In this document: piece after piece, positions 8,669 through 16,245 of the stretch
Numbering within the stretch: the stretch's first letter is position 1
How the letters are laid out: each line of letters opens with the position of its first letter
Origin: CBDUQI01 sp965369325
GTDB taxonomy: Bacteria; Pseudomonadota; Gammaproteobacteria; Steroidobacterales; JBCBZW01
DNA: 32,752 nt
Direction: 5' to 3'
Assembly (NCBI GenBank): GCA_965369325.1
Contig: CBDUQI010000045.1
Location: forward strand, 1 to 32,752
The notes under the pieces: generated by a model
What the model saw: only the letters and a program-made list of their open reading frames with translations
Told to the model about the DNA's origin: nothing
Databases searched by the model: none
Translations under genes and position numbers: made by a program

Positions 8669-8756
8669 GCGTTTCAGTCCCGCCGGATATCCGACACGCC
8701 ACTGCCGGCGCACGCGCTGGGCGCTGAGGACTCTAACCACACAGCTCTTGCAAGCC

Positions 8757-8762
8757 TATAAT
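8757..8762 (+). promoter_or_regulatory. Perfect TATAAT -10 box upstream of the secreted protease
   Basis: A full -10 consensus hexamer in GC-rich DNA, 108 nt before the preferred protease ATG. The hexamer 17 nt upstream (TAACCA, 8734-8739) is a poor -35 match, 3 of 6. It would start a leader of about 100 nt. Confidence 0.35.
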
Positions 8763-8869
8763 CGCGGGCAGATGCGTCAATCTTACCCAAGCTCTATACT
8801 GTCACGATGTTGTCGCGCGCCATGCGCGTCATGCAACAAAACATAACACTACATAATTTGGGGAATTGC

Positions 8870-10264
8870 ATGTTGAGACTAACTCTCGCTTGGAGACAGT
8901 GCGTGGCTTGCGCACCCGCCTTACTCAGTGCCGTGGCAATCGTTGGGCTTGGCAGTAATGCCGCACACGCCCAACCCGCGGCGTTGGAGCAGGTTATTAA
9001 ACCTTACTCGATGCGTGCTGCCGATCTGCGCAACGACACCAATGGAGAAAAAGAAATTTTCCGGCAGGTGATTTCCGGTGGCGACGTGCCCTGGATTCGT
9101 GTCAGCTTCGCCCGGCTGGAACTGGCCCCTGGCAGCCGCCTGTTGCTTCGCTCACTCGCTGACAATGCCACTCAGACGCTCACCGCCAGCACCGCCGCCC
9201 AGTGGTCCAACACCTCCGCTTACTTTAACGGCGCGGATGTGGAGCTGCGGTTAATCGCCGCCGCTAGCGAGCACTTGCACGCAGTGGAAGTTGACCGGAT
9301 TCTGGTTGGCGTATGGGCTGGCGCAACGCGTTCACAATGCGGCCCGACCGACGACCGGGTCGCCTCCAGCGAACCGGAGCGAGCTCGTTTGCTGGACATC
9401 GGGTGCACCGCCTCCATCTACAACGAGGAGAGTTGCTTTATTACCGCCGGGCACTGTCTGTCCAGCCCCTCATTCGCCAGCATCGTCGAGTTTAATGTGC
9501 CGCTCTCCAACGGCAGCGGCAGCTTGAACCACCCGCCCCCGGAAGATCAGTACGCGCTGACCAACGATCGCACCTTCACCAATGGCGGGGTCGGCAACGA
9601 CTGGGGCCTGTTCAAAGTGTTCCCCAACTCCGAAACCGGGCTGATGCCGTTTGAGGCACAGGGCGCTGCACTGACCCTGGCCGACAGCCTTCCTGGCAAC
9701 AACGACAGCGTGCACATTGTCGGCTACGGCGTCGACAATGGCAGCGCCAACCAGACCCAGCAAGAGAGCTTCGGACCTATCGCCTCAGTCAGCGGTAGTA
9801 CCGTGCGCTACGTCGCTGACACCGAAGGTGGCAACAGCGGGTCAGCCGTCACCCAGGTGGGCACCGAAGAAGTCGTTGCCATCCACACGCATGGCGGCTG
9901 TAACGTCAGCGGCTCCGGCAGCAATGCAGGTACCGGCATCACCCACGCGCCGTTGCAGGCGGCTCTGGCTACTTTCTGCGGCAATGGTGGTGGTGATGAG
10001 ATCGGCTGTGCCGACGTTGATCGCATGTTTGCCCGTTGCAACGCGGCTGGCAACATTCAGGTGCTAGTGAGAATGGTTGATGCCTCGCACTCAGGTGATT
10101 CGGTCACCGCCACCGTCGATGGCAATCCAGTCAACCTGCCGCTCAACTTTCTAGGTGGGCAGATCGGCTTTGGTCTGGTACCCGGCAGCAGTGGCGCACA
10201 CGTGGTGAGCCTGTCTGAGCCCGCGGGTTGCTCGATTCCAGATGTGACCGTCAGTTGCCCGTAA
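8870..10264 (+). CDS. Secreted trypsin-like serine protease (S1/PA clan)
   Basis: A 464-residue exported endopeptidase. A Sec signal peptide (1-34) ends at AHA followed by QPA. Residues about 40-150 form a beta-rich N-terminal domain of unknown role, and the protease domain spans about 155-390. The catalytic triad is visible: His195 in TAGHC, Asp244 in NDWGLFKV, and Ser324 in EGGNSGSAV, followed by the substrate-site strand VVAIHTHGGC. Cysteine pairs such as Cys189 and Cys196 suggest disulfides, consistent with an oxidising location. About 70 C-terminal residues with further cysteines form an extra domain. The ATG at 8870 is preferred over the in-frame 8807 because it places a normal signal peptide at the start; GGGGA lies a few nt upstream. 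It is a single gene, convergent with the FKBP gene. The target is unknown. Confidence 0.88.
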   Translation: MLRLTLAWRQCVACAPALLSAVAIVGLGSNAAHAQPAALEQVIKPYSMRAADLRNDTNGEKEIFRQVISGGDVPWIRVSFARLELAPGSRLLLRSLADNATQTLTASTAAQWSNTSAYFNGADVELRLIAAASEHLHAVEVDRILVGVWAGATRSQCGPTDDRVASSEPERARLLDIGCTASIYNEESCFITAGHCLSSPSFASIVEFNVPLSNGSGSLNHPPPEDQYALTNDRTFTNGGVGNDWGLFKVFPNSETGLMPFEAQGAALTLADSLPGNNDSVHIVGYGVDNGSANQTQQESFGPIASVSGSTVRYVADTEGGNSGSAVTQVGTEEVVAIHTHGGCNVSGSGSNAGTGITHAPLQAALATFCGNGGGDEIGCADVDRMFARCNAAGNIQVLVRMVDASHSGDSVTATVDGNPVNLPLNFLGGQIGFGLVPGSSGAHVVSLSEPAGCSIPDVTVSCP

Positions 10265-10315
10265 TCTGGCCGTACTGACGGGCGCGCTCACTGAGCTGCC
10301 CGTTGCATCACAGCC

Positions 10316-10348
10316 AAAAAAAAGGCCCGCAAATCGCGGGCCTTTTTT
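10316..10348. terminator. Bidirectional intrinsic terminator
   Basis: An A8 run (10316-10323), then GGCCCGC (10324-10330), a 5-nt loop, GCGGGCC (10336-10342) and a T6 run. The symmetrical A and T flanks let it terminate both the protease transcript on the plus strand and the FKBP transcript on the minus strand, which converge here. Confidence 0.93.
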
Positions 10349-10368
10349 CTGCATGACTCGAGCTTGAG

Positions 10369-11046
10369 TTACTCGCCTTCGATGCTCAACAGTTCTACAT
10401 CAAATGAAAGCGCGGCACCCGGGCCGATACTCGGCGGCGAACCACGGTCACCGTAGGCAATATCTGACGGGCAGACCAGCTTGGCACGCCCGCCAACCTT
10501 CATCATCGCCACACCTTCAGTCCAGCATTTGATCACCCGATCCAGCCCAAAGCTGGCCGGCTGACCGCGTTCCCGCGAGCTGTCAAATACCGTGCCATCA
10601 CGCAGCGTGCCGGTGTAGTGAACGCTAACCGTATCGGTCGCAGCCGGCATTTCACCTGAACCTTCTTTCATCGGAACGTAGATCAAACCAGATTCGGTTT
10701 TTACCGCGCCTTTCTCACCGGCCGCCTTGTCCAGAAATTTGGTGCTGGCGACTTTCTCTTTGCTCGCAGCCGCGGTGGCGCGGGCCTGGGCAAAGGTTTG
10801 AATCTGTGTGCGGGCGGCCTGCATATCCACCTTCGCCTCATCGCCGGTAGAGGCATCCAGCAGTCCGGCCTGCACCCACTTGATCTCGTCTTTGGACAGA
10901 TCAAGCGTTGCCAGTTGCTGGCCCAGTGTGTAGCCGATGGCGTAAACCGCCTGCTCGTCATCACTCTTAGGGGCAGCAGCGCTTGCTGCCAGCGGGGCGA
11001 ACATGACCGCCGCAACAGCAGCAGGCAAATAACGATGTTTAAACAT
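10369..11046 (-). CDS. Periplasmic FKBP-type peptidyl-prolyl cis-trans isomerase (FkpA/Mip-like)
   Basis: A 225-residue exported foldase catalysing X-Pro isomerisation. A Sec signal peptide (about 1-24, ending ASAAAP) is followed by an FKBP_N helical dimerisation domain (about 28-115, with YAIGYTLGQQLA) and a C-terminal FKBP domain (about 120-222). The FKBP domain carries TVSVHYTGTLRDGTVFDSS, VIKCWTEGVAMMKVGGRAKLVCP, IAYGDRG and LSFDVELLSI, which line the FK506 and proline pocket. GGAG stands 6 nt before the ATG. The conserved Trp of the GW(T/Q)EG motif is retained as CWTEG. It is a single gene ending at a shared bidirectional terminator. FkpA and Mip are close relatives, so no symbol is given. 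Confidence 0.92.
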   Translation of the reverse strand: MFKHRYLPAAVAAVMFAPLAASAAAPKSDDEQAVYAIGYTLGQQLATLDLSKDEIKWVQAGLLDASTGDEAKVDMQAARTQIQTFAQARATAAASKEKVASTKFLDKAAGEKGAVKTESGLIYVPMKEGSGEMPAATDTVSVHYTGTLRDGTVFDSSRERGQPASFGLDRVIKCWTEGVAMMKVGGRAKLVCPSDIAYGDRGSPPSIGPGAALSFDVELLSIEGE

Positions 11047-11200
11047 TTGTACTCCAAATCATGGGCCAGGGCGGCCCCGGTTCCTTGAGGATGCGCAACC
11101 GTAGCCGAAAGCCAGGGGTAAAGCCAATCGGACCGCGCATTGTTTACTTCCTGGCACAGGCCAAGTTCGATAACCGCTTAGAGGTCGCGATTGCTAAAAA

Positions 11201-11242
11201 ATTTCACAAGGCACCGTTAAACACTGTTTAATTTTGTGAAAT
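11201..11242. repeat. AT-rich nested inverted repeat
   Basis: ATTTCACAA (11201-11209) and TTGTGAAAT (11234-11242) form 9-bp outer arms. TTAAAC (11217-11222) and GTTTAA (11226-11231) form an inner hairpin with a 3-nt loop. Read on the minus strand the outer stem runs into a T tract (AAATTTTTTAGC), so it could act as a terminator for a minus-strand transcript. On the plus strand there is none. Confidence 0.5.
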
Positions 11243-11433
11243 CTCAAAACCTGGTGAGTTTACGAAGCCTCGCCGGACTGTCGCTTCCCGTTGCGCCGAT
11301 TCGGGTGCCAGGCCGACATCCCAACGAGGGCTCTGTCTCGGGCGAAGACACCGTCGATCCGATCGCCGGGCAGGCACTGAGCACTGCCATGCGCCAGTCG
11401 GACCCAGCAGCGGACTCTCGGTTCGCTTTTTGA

Positions 11434-11465
11434 TTTTCTTGCCACCGTATTTTCTTGCCACCGTA
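11434..11465 (+). repeat. Perfect tandem duplication of 16 bp
   Basis: TTTTCTTGCCACCGTA occurs twice in direct succession (11434-11449 and 11450-11465), immediately before the probable promoter and operator of the regulator gene. The second copy places TTGCCA at 11455-11460, usable as a -35 element. Confidence 0.8.
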
Positions 11466-11472
11466 ATAGCAT

Positions 11473-11486
11473 AATAGTGTACTATT
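11473..11486. promoter_or_regulatory. Candidate HisR operator overlapping the promoter
   Basis: AATAGT-GT-ACTATT is an inverted repeat with 6-bp arms and a 2-bp centre, 31 nt before the ATG of the TrpR-family regulator. It overlaps CATAAT (11470-11475), a 5-of-6 match to a -10 box. Its size and its position at the head of the operon suit an autoregulatory operator of a TrpR-like dimer. The link to the adjacent regulator is inference. Confidence 0.5.
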
Positions 11487-11516
11487 GCGTTAATACGCTT
11501 GTACGGAGATCCCAGG

Positions 11517-11834
11517 ATGAAGGACAACCGGCAGATGAGTATTGCCGAGGAGGCGGCAGAGGAGACGGCGCTGTACCGCGCGGTGCTCGCCCTCAACAAC
11601 ATTGATGAGGCCGGCAGATTTTTCCGCGACCTCTGCACACCCGCCGAACTGCAGGCGCTGAAAGACCGCTGGCACGTGGTAGGCCTGCTCGAGCAGGGCC
11701 TGACCTACCGCGATATCAACCGCCGCACGGGCATCAGTGTGACCACCATCGGGCGCGTCAATCGCTTCCTGGAGCAAGGAAATGACGGCTACGCCATCAT
11801 CCGAGACCGCCTGAAAGGAAGCCCCAAACCATGA
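11517..11834 (+). CDS. hisR: TrpR/YerC-family regulator, probable histidine operon repressor
   Basis: A 105-residue all-helical protein of the TrpR/YerC-YecD family. The core (about 15-95) includes LYRAVLALNNIDEAGRFFRD, LCTPAELQALKDRWHVVGLL, and a helix-turn-helix at about 61-82 (LTYRDINRRTGISVTTIGRV). In this family a corepressor amino acid sits between the core and the recognition helices. The ATG at 11517 has CGGAG 8 nt upstream; an in-frame TTG at 11499 is less likely. Its TGA overlaps the hisG ATG, so regulator and biosynthetic genes are translationally coupled. TrpR-family genes beside his genes are known as HisR in several bacterial groups; the role here is inferred from family and position. 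Tryptophan control is an alternative, but no trp gene is nearby. Confidence 0.8.
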   Translation: MKDNRQMSIAEEAAEETALYRAVLALNNIDEAGRFFRDLCTPAELQALKDRWHVVGLLEQGLTYRDINRRTGISVTTIGRVNRFLEQGNDGYAIIRDRLKGSPKP

Positions 11835-12739
11835 ACCCGGCCGGCAACAACGGACGACTTAGAATTGCGATGCAAAAATCCGGCCGGCTGTCGGACAGCT
11901 CGCAGGATCTGTTCAAGCGCTGCGGACTGCGCTTCTCAGCGGACCGGGACCGCCTGATCTGGGTGGGAGAGAACCTGCCCGTGGACATCATGCTGGTGCG
12001 TGATGACGATATTCCCGGACTCATTGCCGATGCCCACTGCGACGCTGGCATCGTCGGACTCAATCTGCTGCGCGAAAGCGCGCTGGAACGCGAAGCGGCC
12101 GGTCAAAGTGCCGGTTTTGAACCGTGCATGGAGCTGGACTTCGGCACCTGTCGCCTATCTCTAGCGCGCCAGAACAGCGCCTCGTGGAGCGGGCTGAGCG
12201 ATCTCGCGGGCAAACGTGTTGCCACCAGCTATCCCTACACGCTGTCGGCCTATTTGCATGAACATGGGGTGCAGGCGGAGGTAGTCACCCTGGCCGGTTC
12301 GGTGGAGATCGCCCCGCGTCTTGGCAAAGCCGAGTACATCTGCGATCTGGTATCCACCGGCGGCACGCTGGCCGCCAACGATCTGCAAGAAGTGTGCACG
12401 GTGCTGGAAAGCCAGGCGGTACTGGTGCGCGCCACACGTACGCTGGAGGATGAGGCCGAAGCACTACTGGCCAAACTGCGCCAGCGCATGCGCGGCGTGC
12501 TGCAAGCGCGGGAGAGCAAATACATCATGCTGCATGCCCCGCGTGCTGCACTGGCGGAAGTTACCCGGCTGCTACCCGGTTGCGAGGCCCCCACGGTGGT
12601 GCCGCTCGAGGGCATTGAGGATCGCGTCGCGGTGCACGCGGTATGCAACGAGTACGTCTTCTGGGAAACCCTGGAAGCGCTAAAGAGTGCCGGCGCCAGT
12701 GCAATGCTGGTATTGCCGGTCGAAAAAATGATGGCTTAA
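11831..12739 (+). CDS. hisG: ATP phosphoribosyltransferase, long form
   Basis: First, committed step of histidine synthesis: ATP + PRPP to phosphoribosyl-ATP. At 302 residues it is the long, hexameric HisG (E. coli 299) that needs no HisZ. Two periplasmic-binding-like lobes cover about 8-225, starting LRIAMQKSGRLSDSSQDLF. The PRPP loop lies in EYICDLVSTGGTLAANDL. The C-terminal ACT-like domain (about 228-300, with YIMLHAPRAALAEVTRLLPG) is where histidine gives feedback inhibition in this class. The ATG overlaps the stop of the TrpR-like gene (ATGA). hisD follows after 5 nt. Confidence 0.97.
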   Translation: MNPAGNNGRLRIAMQKSGRLSDSSQDLFKRCGLRFSADRDRLIWVGENLPVDIMLVRDDDIPGLIADAHCDAGIVGLNLLRESALEREAAGQSAGFEPCMELDFGTCRLSLARQNSASWSGLSDLAGKRVATSYPYTLSAYLHEHGVQAEVVTLAGSVEIAPRLGKAEYICDLVSTGGTLAANDLQEVCTVLESQAVLVRATRTLEDEAEALLAKLRQRMRGVLQARESKYIMLHAPRAALAEVTRLLPGCEAPTVVPLEGIEDRVAVHAVCNEYVFWETLEALKSAGASAMLVLPVEKMMA

Positions 12740-12744
12740 GCCAC

Positions 12745-14058
12745 GTGAACATCCTGCTCTGGTCACAACTAACGCCCGACGAACGCGCGCATGCGCTGCG
12801 GCGACCTCCTGTCACACGCAGCGGCCAGGTCGATGCCGAGGTACGCGCAATCATTGAGCGGGTACGCGCGGGCGGTGAGCGCGCCCTGATAGAGATTACC
12901 GAGCAGTTCGACGGAGTGCGCCTGGCAGAGCTGCGCGTGAGTCCGGCGCAGTTCGAGCAGGCGGCCGCCGCGCTCACACCGTCTCAACACCAGGCGCTTG
13001 CACAAGCGCACCAGCGTATTCAGCGCTATCACTTGCCACAGGTACGCCAGGCCGATCAGATTGAAACCGCCCCTGGCGTGCTGTGCGAGCGGGTATGGCG
13101 CCCGATCCAGTCGGTCGGGCTTTATGTACCGGCGGGCAGCGCGCCGCTGCCCTCTACCGTGCTAATGCTGGGGGTGCCCTCCGCGCTGGCGCAATGCCCG
13201 GTGCGCGTTCTGTGTGCGCCACCACGCCGCGACGGCACCATCGATCCGGCGATTCTCAGCGCCGCCCGTCTGTGCGGCATTACTGATGTATTTAGGCTTG
13301 GGGGTGCTCAGGCCATCGCTGCCATGGCCTACGGCAGTGAGAGCGTGCCCAAGACCGACAAAATCTTCGGCCCGGGCAACGCCTGGGTCACCGCCGCCAA
13401 GGCCCAGGTCGCACAGGATCACGAGGGCGCGGCGGCAGATATGCCGGCCGGCCCGTCCGAGGTGATGGTCATCGCCGATGCCGGGGCTAACGCCGAATTC
13501 GTCGCCGCCGACCTCCTCTCGCAAGCGGAGCACGGTCCCGACTCCCAGGTCGTACTGGTCAGCACCGACACGGCACTCGCCCGTCGTGTGCAACAGGCAA
13601 TCGATCAACAACTGCAACAGTTGACTCGCGCCACCATCGCCCGCCAGGCGCTCGAGCACGCGCGACTGATCCTCGTTAATACGCTTGATGAGGCCACGCA
13701 GTTGAGCAACCAATACGCCCCTGAGCACCTGATTATTCAAACCGCGCAACCGCGCGCGCTACTGCCCGACATTACCAACGCCGGCTCTGTCTTCCTGGGC
13801 CCCTGGAGCCCGGAGGCGATTGGCGATTACTGTAGTGGCACCAATCACGTGCTGCCCACCTACGGGCATGCGCGCAGCTATAGCGGGCTTTCGGTGGACG
13901 CCTTCGTGCGCAGCATGAGTGTGCAGGAATGTCAGCCGAACGGGCTGGATACGATTGGCCCGACCGGCGTCACGCTGGCGCAGCTGGAAGGGCTGGACGC
14001 CCACGCCAACGCCATTGAGCTGCGCCTGGCGCAGATTGCGCAAGGCGCTTGCACATGA
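12745..14058 (+). CDS. hisD: Histidinol dehydrogenase
   Basis: Last two oxidations of the pathway: L-histidinol to L-histidine with two NAD+ and a zinc ion. It is 437 residues, normal for the family. Conserved blocks are GLYVPAGSAPLPSTVLMLGVPS, FGPGNAWVTAAKAQV, DMPAGPSEVMVIAD, LLSQAEHGPDSQ, NQYAPEHLIIQT (the Glu-His catalytic pair) and SGTNHVLPTYGHARSYSGL. The start is GTG at 12745, only 5 nt after the hisG stop. The frame is open further upstream inside hisG, but those residues have no homology, and GTG is the first sensible start; its Shine-Dalgarno is weak, implying coupling to hisG. The end overlaps hisC by 4 nt. Confidence 0.96.
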   Translation: MNILLWSQLTPDERAHALRRPPVTRSGQVDAEVRAIIERVRAGGERALIEITEQFDGVRLAELRVSPAQFEQAAAALTPSQHQALAQAHQRIQRYHLPQVRQADQIETAPGVLCERVWRPIQSVGLYVPAGSAPLPSTVLMLGVPSALAQCPVRVLCAPPRRDGTIDPAILSAARLCGITDVFRLGGAQAIAAMAYGSESVPKTDKIFGPGNAWVTAAKAQVAQDHEGAAADMPAGPSEVMVIADAGANAEFVAADLLSQAEHGPDSQVVLVSTDTALARRVQQAIDQQLQQLTRATIARQALEHARLILVNTLDEATQLSNQYAPEHLIIQTAQPRALLPDITNAGSVFLGPWSPEAIGDYCSGTNHVLPTYGHARSYSGLSVDAFVRSMSVQECQPNGLDTIGPTGVTLAQLEGLDAHANAIELRLAQIAQGACT

Positions 14059-15137
14059 ACCCTCACATTACCCACCTAATGCGCCCGGATTTGCGCGGCG
14101 CGCAGGCCTATCAGGCCGCAGAGCCGGATTTTTCCCGCCTGCGTTTGCACGCCAACGAATCGCCGTGGCAAGTGGGCGAGGCGGATCTGAGCGAGGGCAG
14201 CATGAGTGGCCTGAACCGCTATCCGCCAGTACGCCCGTTAGCGCTAGAGCAACAACTGGCCGCGTTGTATGACGTGCGCCGTGAGCAGCTCATCGCCACC
14301 CGCGGCAGCGATGATGGCATCGATCTTCTGCTGCGCGGATTTTGCCGCGCTGGGCTCGACAGCATTGTAGTTCAGCCGCCCTGCTTCACCATGTACCAGA
14401 GCTTCGCGCGCGTACAGGGCGCCCGCGTCATCCAGGTGCCGCTGGCGGCAGAACGCGACTTCGCGCTGCAACCCGAGGAGGTCGCGGCGGCCTGCGCCGA
14501 GCACACACGGCTTGTGTTCCTGTGCTCGCCCAACAATCCCACCGGCACCTTACAGCAACCTGGACAGATCCTGCAGGTCTGCCGTCAGTTGCGCGGCCGT
14601 GCGATGGTCGTGGTGGATGAGGCCTACATCGAGTTTGCCAGCAATAACAGTGTCACCGAGCAGTTGGATGCGCATGACAACCTGATTGTGCTGCGTACGT
14701 TGTCCAAAGCTTACGGGCTGGCCGGGGCTCGGTGCGGCGCGGTGCTGGCGCATCCGCAAGTCATACAACTCCTGCAAACCATCGCGCCGCCTTACGCCAT
14801 GCCGGAGCCCGTCATCCGCATTGTCTGTGCGGGGCTCGCCCAACACACACCGGCGCTGCAAGCGCGGCGCATGGCGGCTGTGCACACCCAGCGCGCCCTT
14901 TTGCGCGAAGCGCTGGCCGCGCTACCGCACGTACAGAGAATCTGGCCCAGTGAGGCCAACTTTCTGCTCGTTGATTTTTCTAATCCGCAACAAGCGGTGA
15001 ACCAATGTCGGGAGGGCAATGTGCTGGTTCGACACTTCACTCACGACCCTGTGCTAGCTCAATCGGTACGCATCACCGTCGGCACCGAGGCACAGAACGC
15101 ACAACTGCTGCGGTGCCTGCGCGGGGCTGGCGCATGA
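14055..15137 (+). CDS. hisC: Histidinol-phosphate aminotransferase
   Basis: PLP enzyme (aminotransferase fold type I) converting imidazole-acetol phosphate and glutamate to L-histidinol phosphate. It is 360 residues. Visible landmarks are the substrate-binding ANESPW (34-38), CSPNNPTGT (158-165), the PLP-ring aspartate in VVVDEAYIEF, and the Schiff-base lysine Lys218 in TLSKAYGLAGARCG, with an Arg near the end (VRITVGT) to bind phosphate. It overlaps hisD and hisB by ATGA at each end. Confidence 0.97.
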   Translation: MNPHITHLMRPDLRGAQAYQAAEPDFSRLRLHANESPWQVGEADLSEGSMSGLNRYPPVRPLALEQQLAALYDVRREQLIATRGSDDGIDLLLRGFCRAGLDSIVVQPPCFTMYQSFARVQGARVIQVPLAAERDFALQPEEVAAACAEHTRLVFLCSPNNPTGTLQQPGQILQVCRQLRGRAMVVVDEAYIEFASNNSVTEQLDAHDNLIVLRTLSKAYGLAGARCGAVLAHPQVIQLLQTIAPPYAMPEPVIRIVCAGLAQHTPALQARRMAAVHTQRALLREALAALPHVQRIWPSEANFLLVDFSNPQQAVNQCREGNVLVRHFTHDPVLAQSVRITVGTEAQNAQLLRCLRGAGA

Positions 15138-16201
15138 GCGGCGTACGTGCGCTATTCGTTGATCGCGACGGCACCTTAATTGAAGAGCCGCCGGATGAGC
15201 AGGTGGACAGAATCGACAAACTGCGCCTGCTCCCCAACGTTGTCCCCGCGCTGTTGCGCCTGCAGGCGCATGGGTATCGGCTCATCATGGTGAGCAACCA
15301 GGATGGTCTGGGCACTGACAGCTTCCCACAAGCCGACTTCGATGCAGCACACGCATTCATGCTGGAGATTTTCCAGTCGCAGGGCATTCGGTTTGATCAC
15401 ATTCTGATCTGCCCCCATCTCCCCGGCGAGGGGTGCAATTGTCGCAAACCGGCCACCGGACTGCTGGCGCCCTACTTGGCGCGCACAACCTTGGATACAG
15501 CGCACAGCTACGTGATTGGCGACCGGGAGACCGACATCGTGCTGGCGCAGAACATGGGTCTTGCGGGGATTCTTATTGGCGAGCACGGGGAGAGCTGGGA
15601 ACAAATCGCCGAGCGACTATGCTCCGCACGCCGGGTGTCCAGTACCCGTCGCACTAGCAAAGAAACCGATATCCAGGTGACGGTCGATCTGGATAACTCC
15701 GGCCCGCTGGCCATTCGCACGGGTATTGGCTTTTTCGATCATATGCTGGAGCAACTGGCCAAACACGGCGGCTTCGCGCTGCAACTGACCTGCACCGGCG
15801 ATCTGCAGATTGATGAGCACCACACGGTGGAAGATGTGGCACTCACCCTGGGCGCCGCCTTGCGCGAAGCGCTCGGCAACAAAATTGGCATTGCCCGCTA
15901 CGGCTTTGTGCTGCCCATGGATGAGGCGTGCGCACAAGTCTCGGTGGATCTGAGTGGCCGGGCCTATTGCGTGTTCGATTCGCAAATCAAACGCTCGCGT
16001 GTCGGCGAGTTGCCCACCGAGATGGTGCAGCACTTTTTCCATTCGCTGGCGCAGGCCATGGGCGCCACACTGCACTTGAGCCTGCGCGGTGACAACGCCC
16101 ATCATCAGGTCGAGGCCGCGTTTAAGAGCCTGGGCCGCGCGCTACGTCAGGCCATCCACATCGAAAGCGACAGCCTGCCGAGCACCAAGGGCATGCTATG
16201 A
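15134..16201 (+). CDS. hisB: Bifunctional histidinol-phosphatase / imidazoleglycerol-phosphate dehydratase
   Basis: Two steps in one chain of 355 residues, identical in length to E. coli HisB. The N-terminal HAD phosphatase (about 1-165) has Asp10 and Asp12 in FVDRDGTL, MVSNQDGLGT, the zinc-loop cysteines and histidine in CPHLPGEGCNCRKP, and GDRETDIV. The C-terminal dehydratase (about 166-355) has the metal-binding GIGFFDHMLEQLAKHGG, DEHHTVEDV and DNAHHQVEAAFK motifs. The frame is open upstream to 15005, but the ATG at 15134 overlaps the hisC stop and starts the conserved domain. This fusion is typical of Gammaproteobacteria. Confidence 0.97.
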   Translation: MSGVRALFVDRDGTLIEEPPDEQVDRIDKLRLLPNVVPALLRLQAHGYRLIMVSNQDGLGTDSFPQADFDAAHAFMLEIFQSQGIRFDHILICPHLPGEGCNCRKPATGLLAPYLARTTLDTAHSYVIGDRETDIVLAQNMGLAGILIGEHGESWEQIAERLCSARRVSSTRRTSKETDIQVTVDLDNSGPLAIRTGIGFFDHMLEQLAKHGGFALQLTCTGDLQIDEHHTVEDVALTLGAALREALGNKIGIARYGFVLPMDEACAQVSVDLSGRAYCVFDSQIKRSRVGELPTEMVQHFFHSLAQAMGATLHLSLRGDNAHHQVEAAFKSLGRALRQAIHIESDSLPSTKGML

Positions 16202-16245
16202 GTGCCGCGGTGGCGGGCATCCAATGCGCAACCGTCGCGCGATGA
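16198..16245 (+). CDS. Candidate 15-codon coupling ORF between hisB and hisH
   Basis: The ATG at 16198 overlaps the hisB TGA (ATGA), and 15 codons later the TGA at 16243-16245 overlaps the preferred hisH ATG at 16242 in the same way. The peptide would be MSAAVAGIQCATVAR. A ribosome finishing hisB could restart here and be handed on to hisH. It is probably a coupling device rather than a functional peptide, and it may be chance. Confidence 0.3.
   Translation: MSAAVAGIQCATVAR

Larger units (their letters stand above)
11047..11472. other. Non-coding gap between the FKBP gene and the his operon
   Basis: About 425 nt. The part next to 11047 should hold the promoter of the FKBP gene on the minus strand. 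An AT-rich inverted repeat lies at 11201-11242 and a perfect tandem repeat at 11434-11465; both are listed separately. Between them, 11243-11433 is GC-rich with short open frames on both strands (for instance a 65-codon GTG frame from 11236). Their composition is Arg, Ser and Pro rich and none looks like a real protein. I saw no His-codon leader peptide of the enteric hisL type. Confidence 0.5.

Noticed and set aside
8337..8702. 121-codon minus-strand frame in the gap before the protease
   Set aside because: Arg and Ser rich, no Shine-Dalgarno, and it overlaps the more protein-like plus-strand 58-codon ORF and a strong hairpin.
11228..11638. 136-codon minus-strand frame overlapping the TrpR-like gene
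   Set aside because: Covers the his promoter and the 5' part of the regulator in antisense; basic, low-complexity product without motifs.
13162..13749. 195-codon minus-strand frame inside hisD
   Set aside because: Antisense to conserved hisD motifs, with no homology seen.
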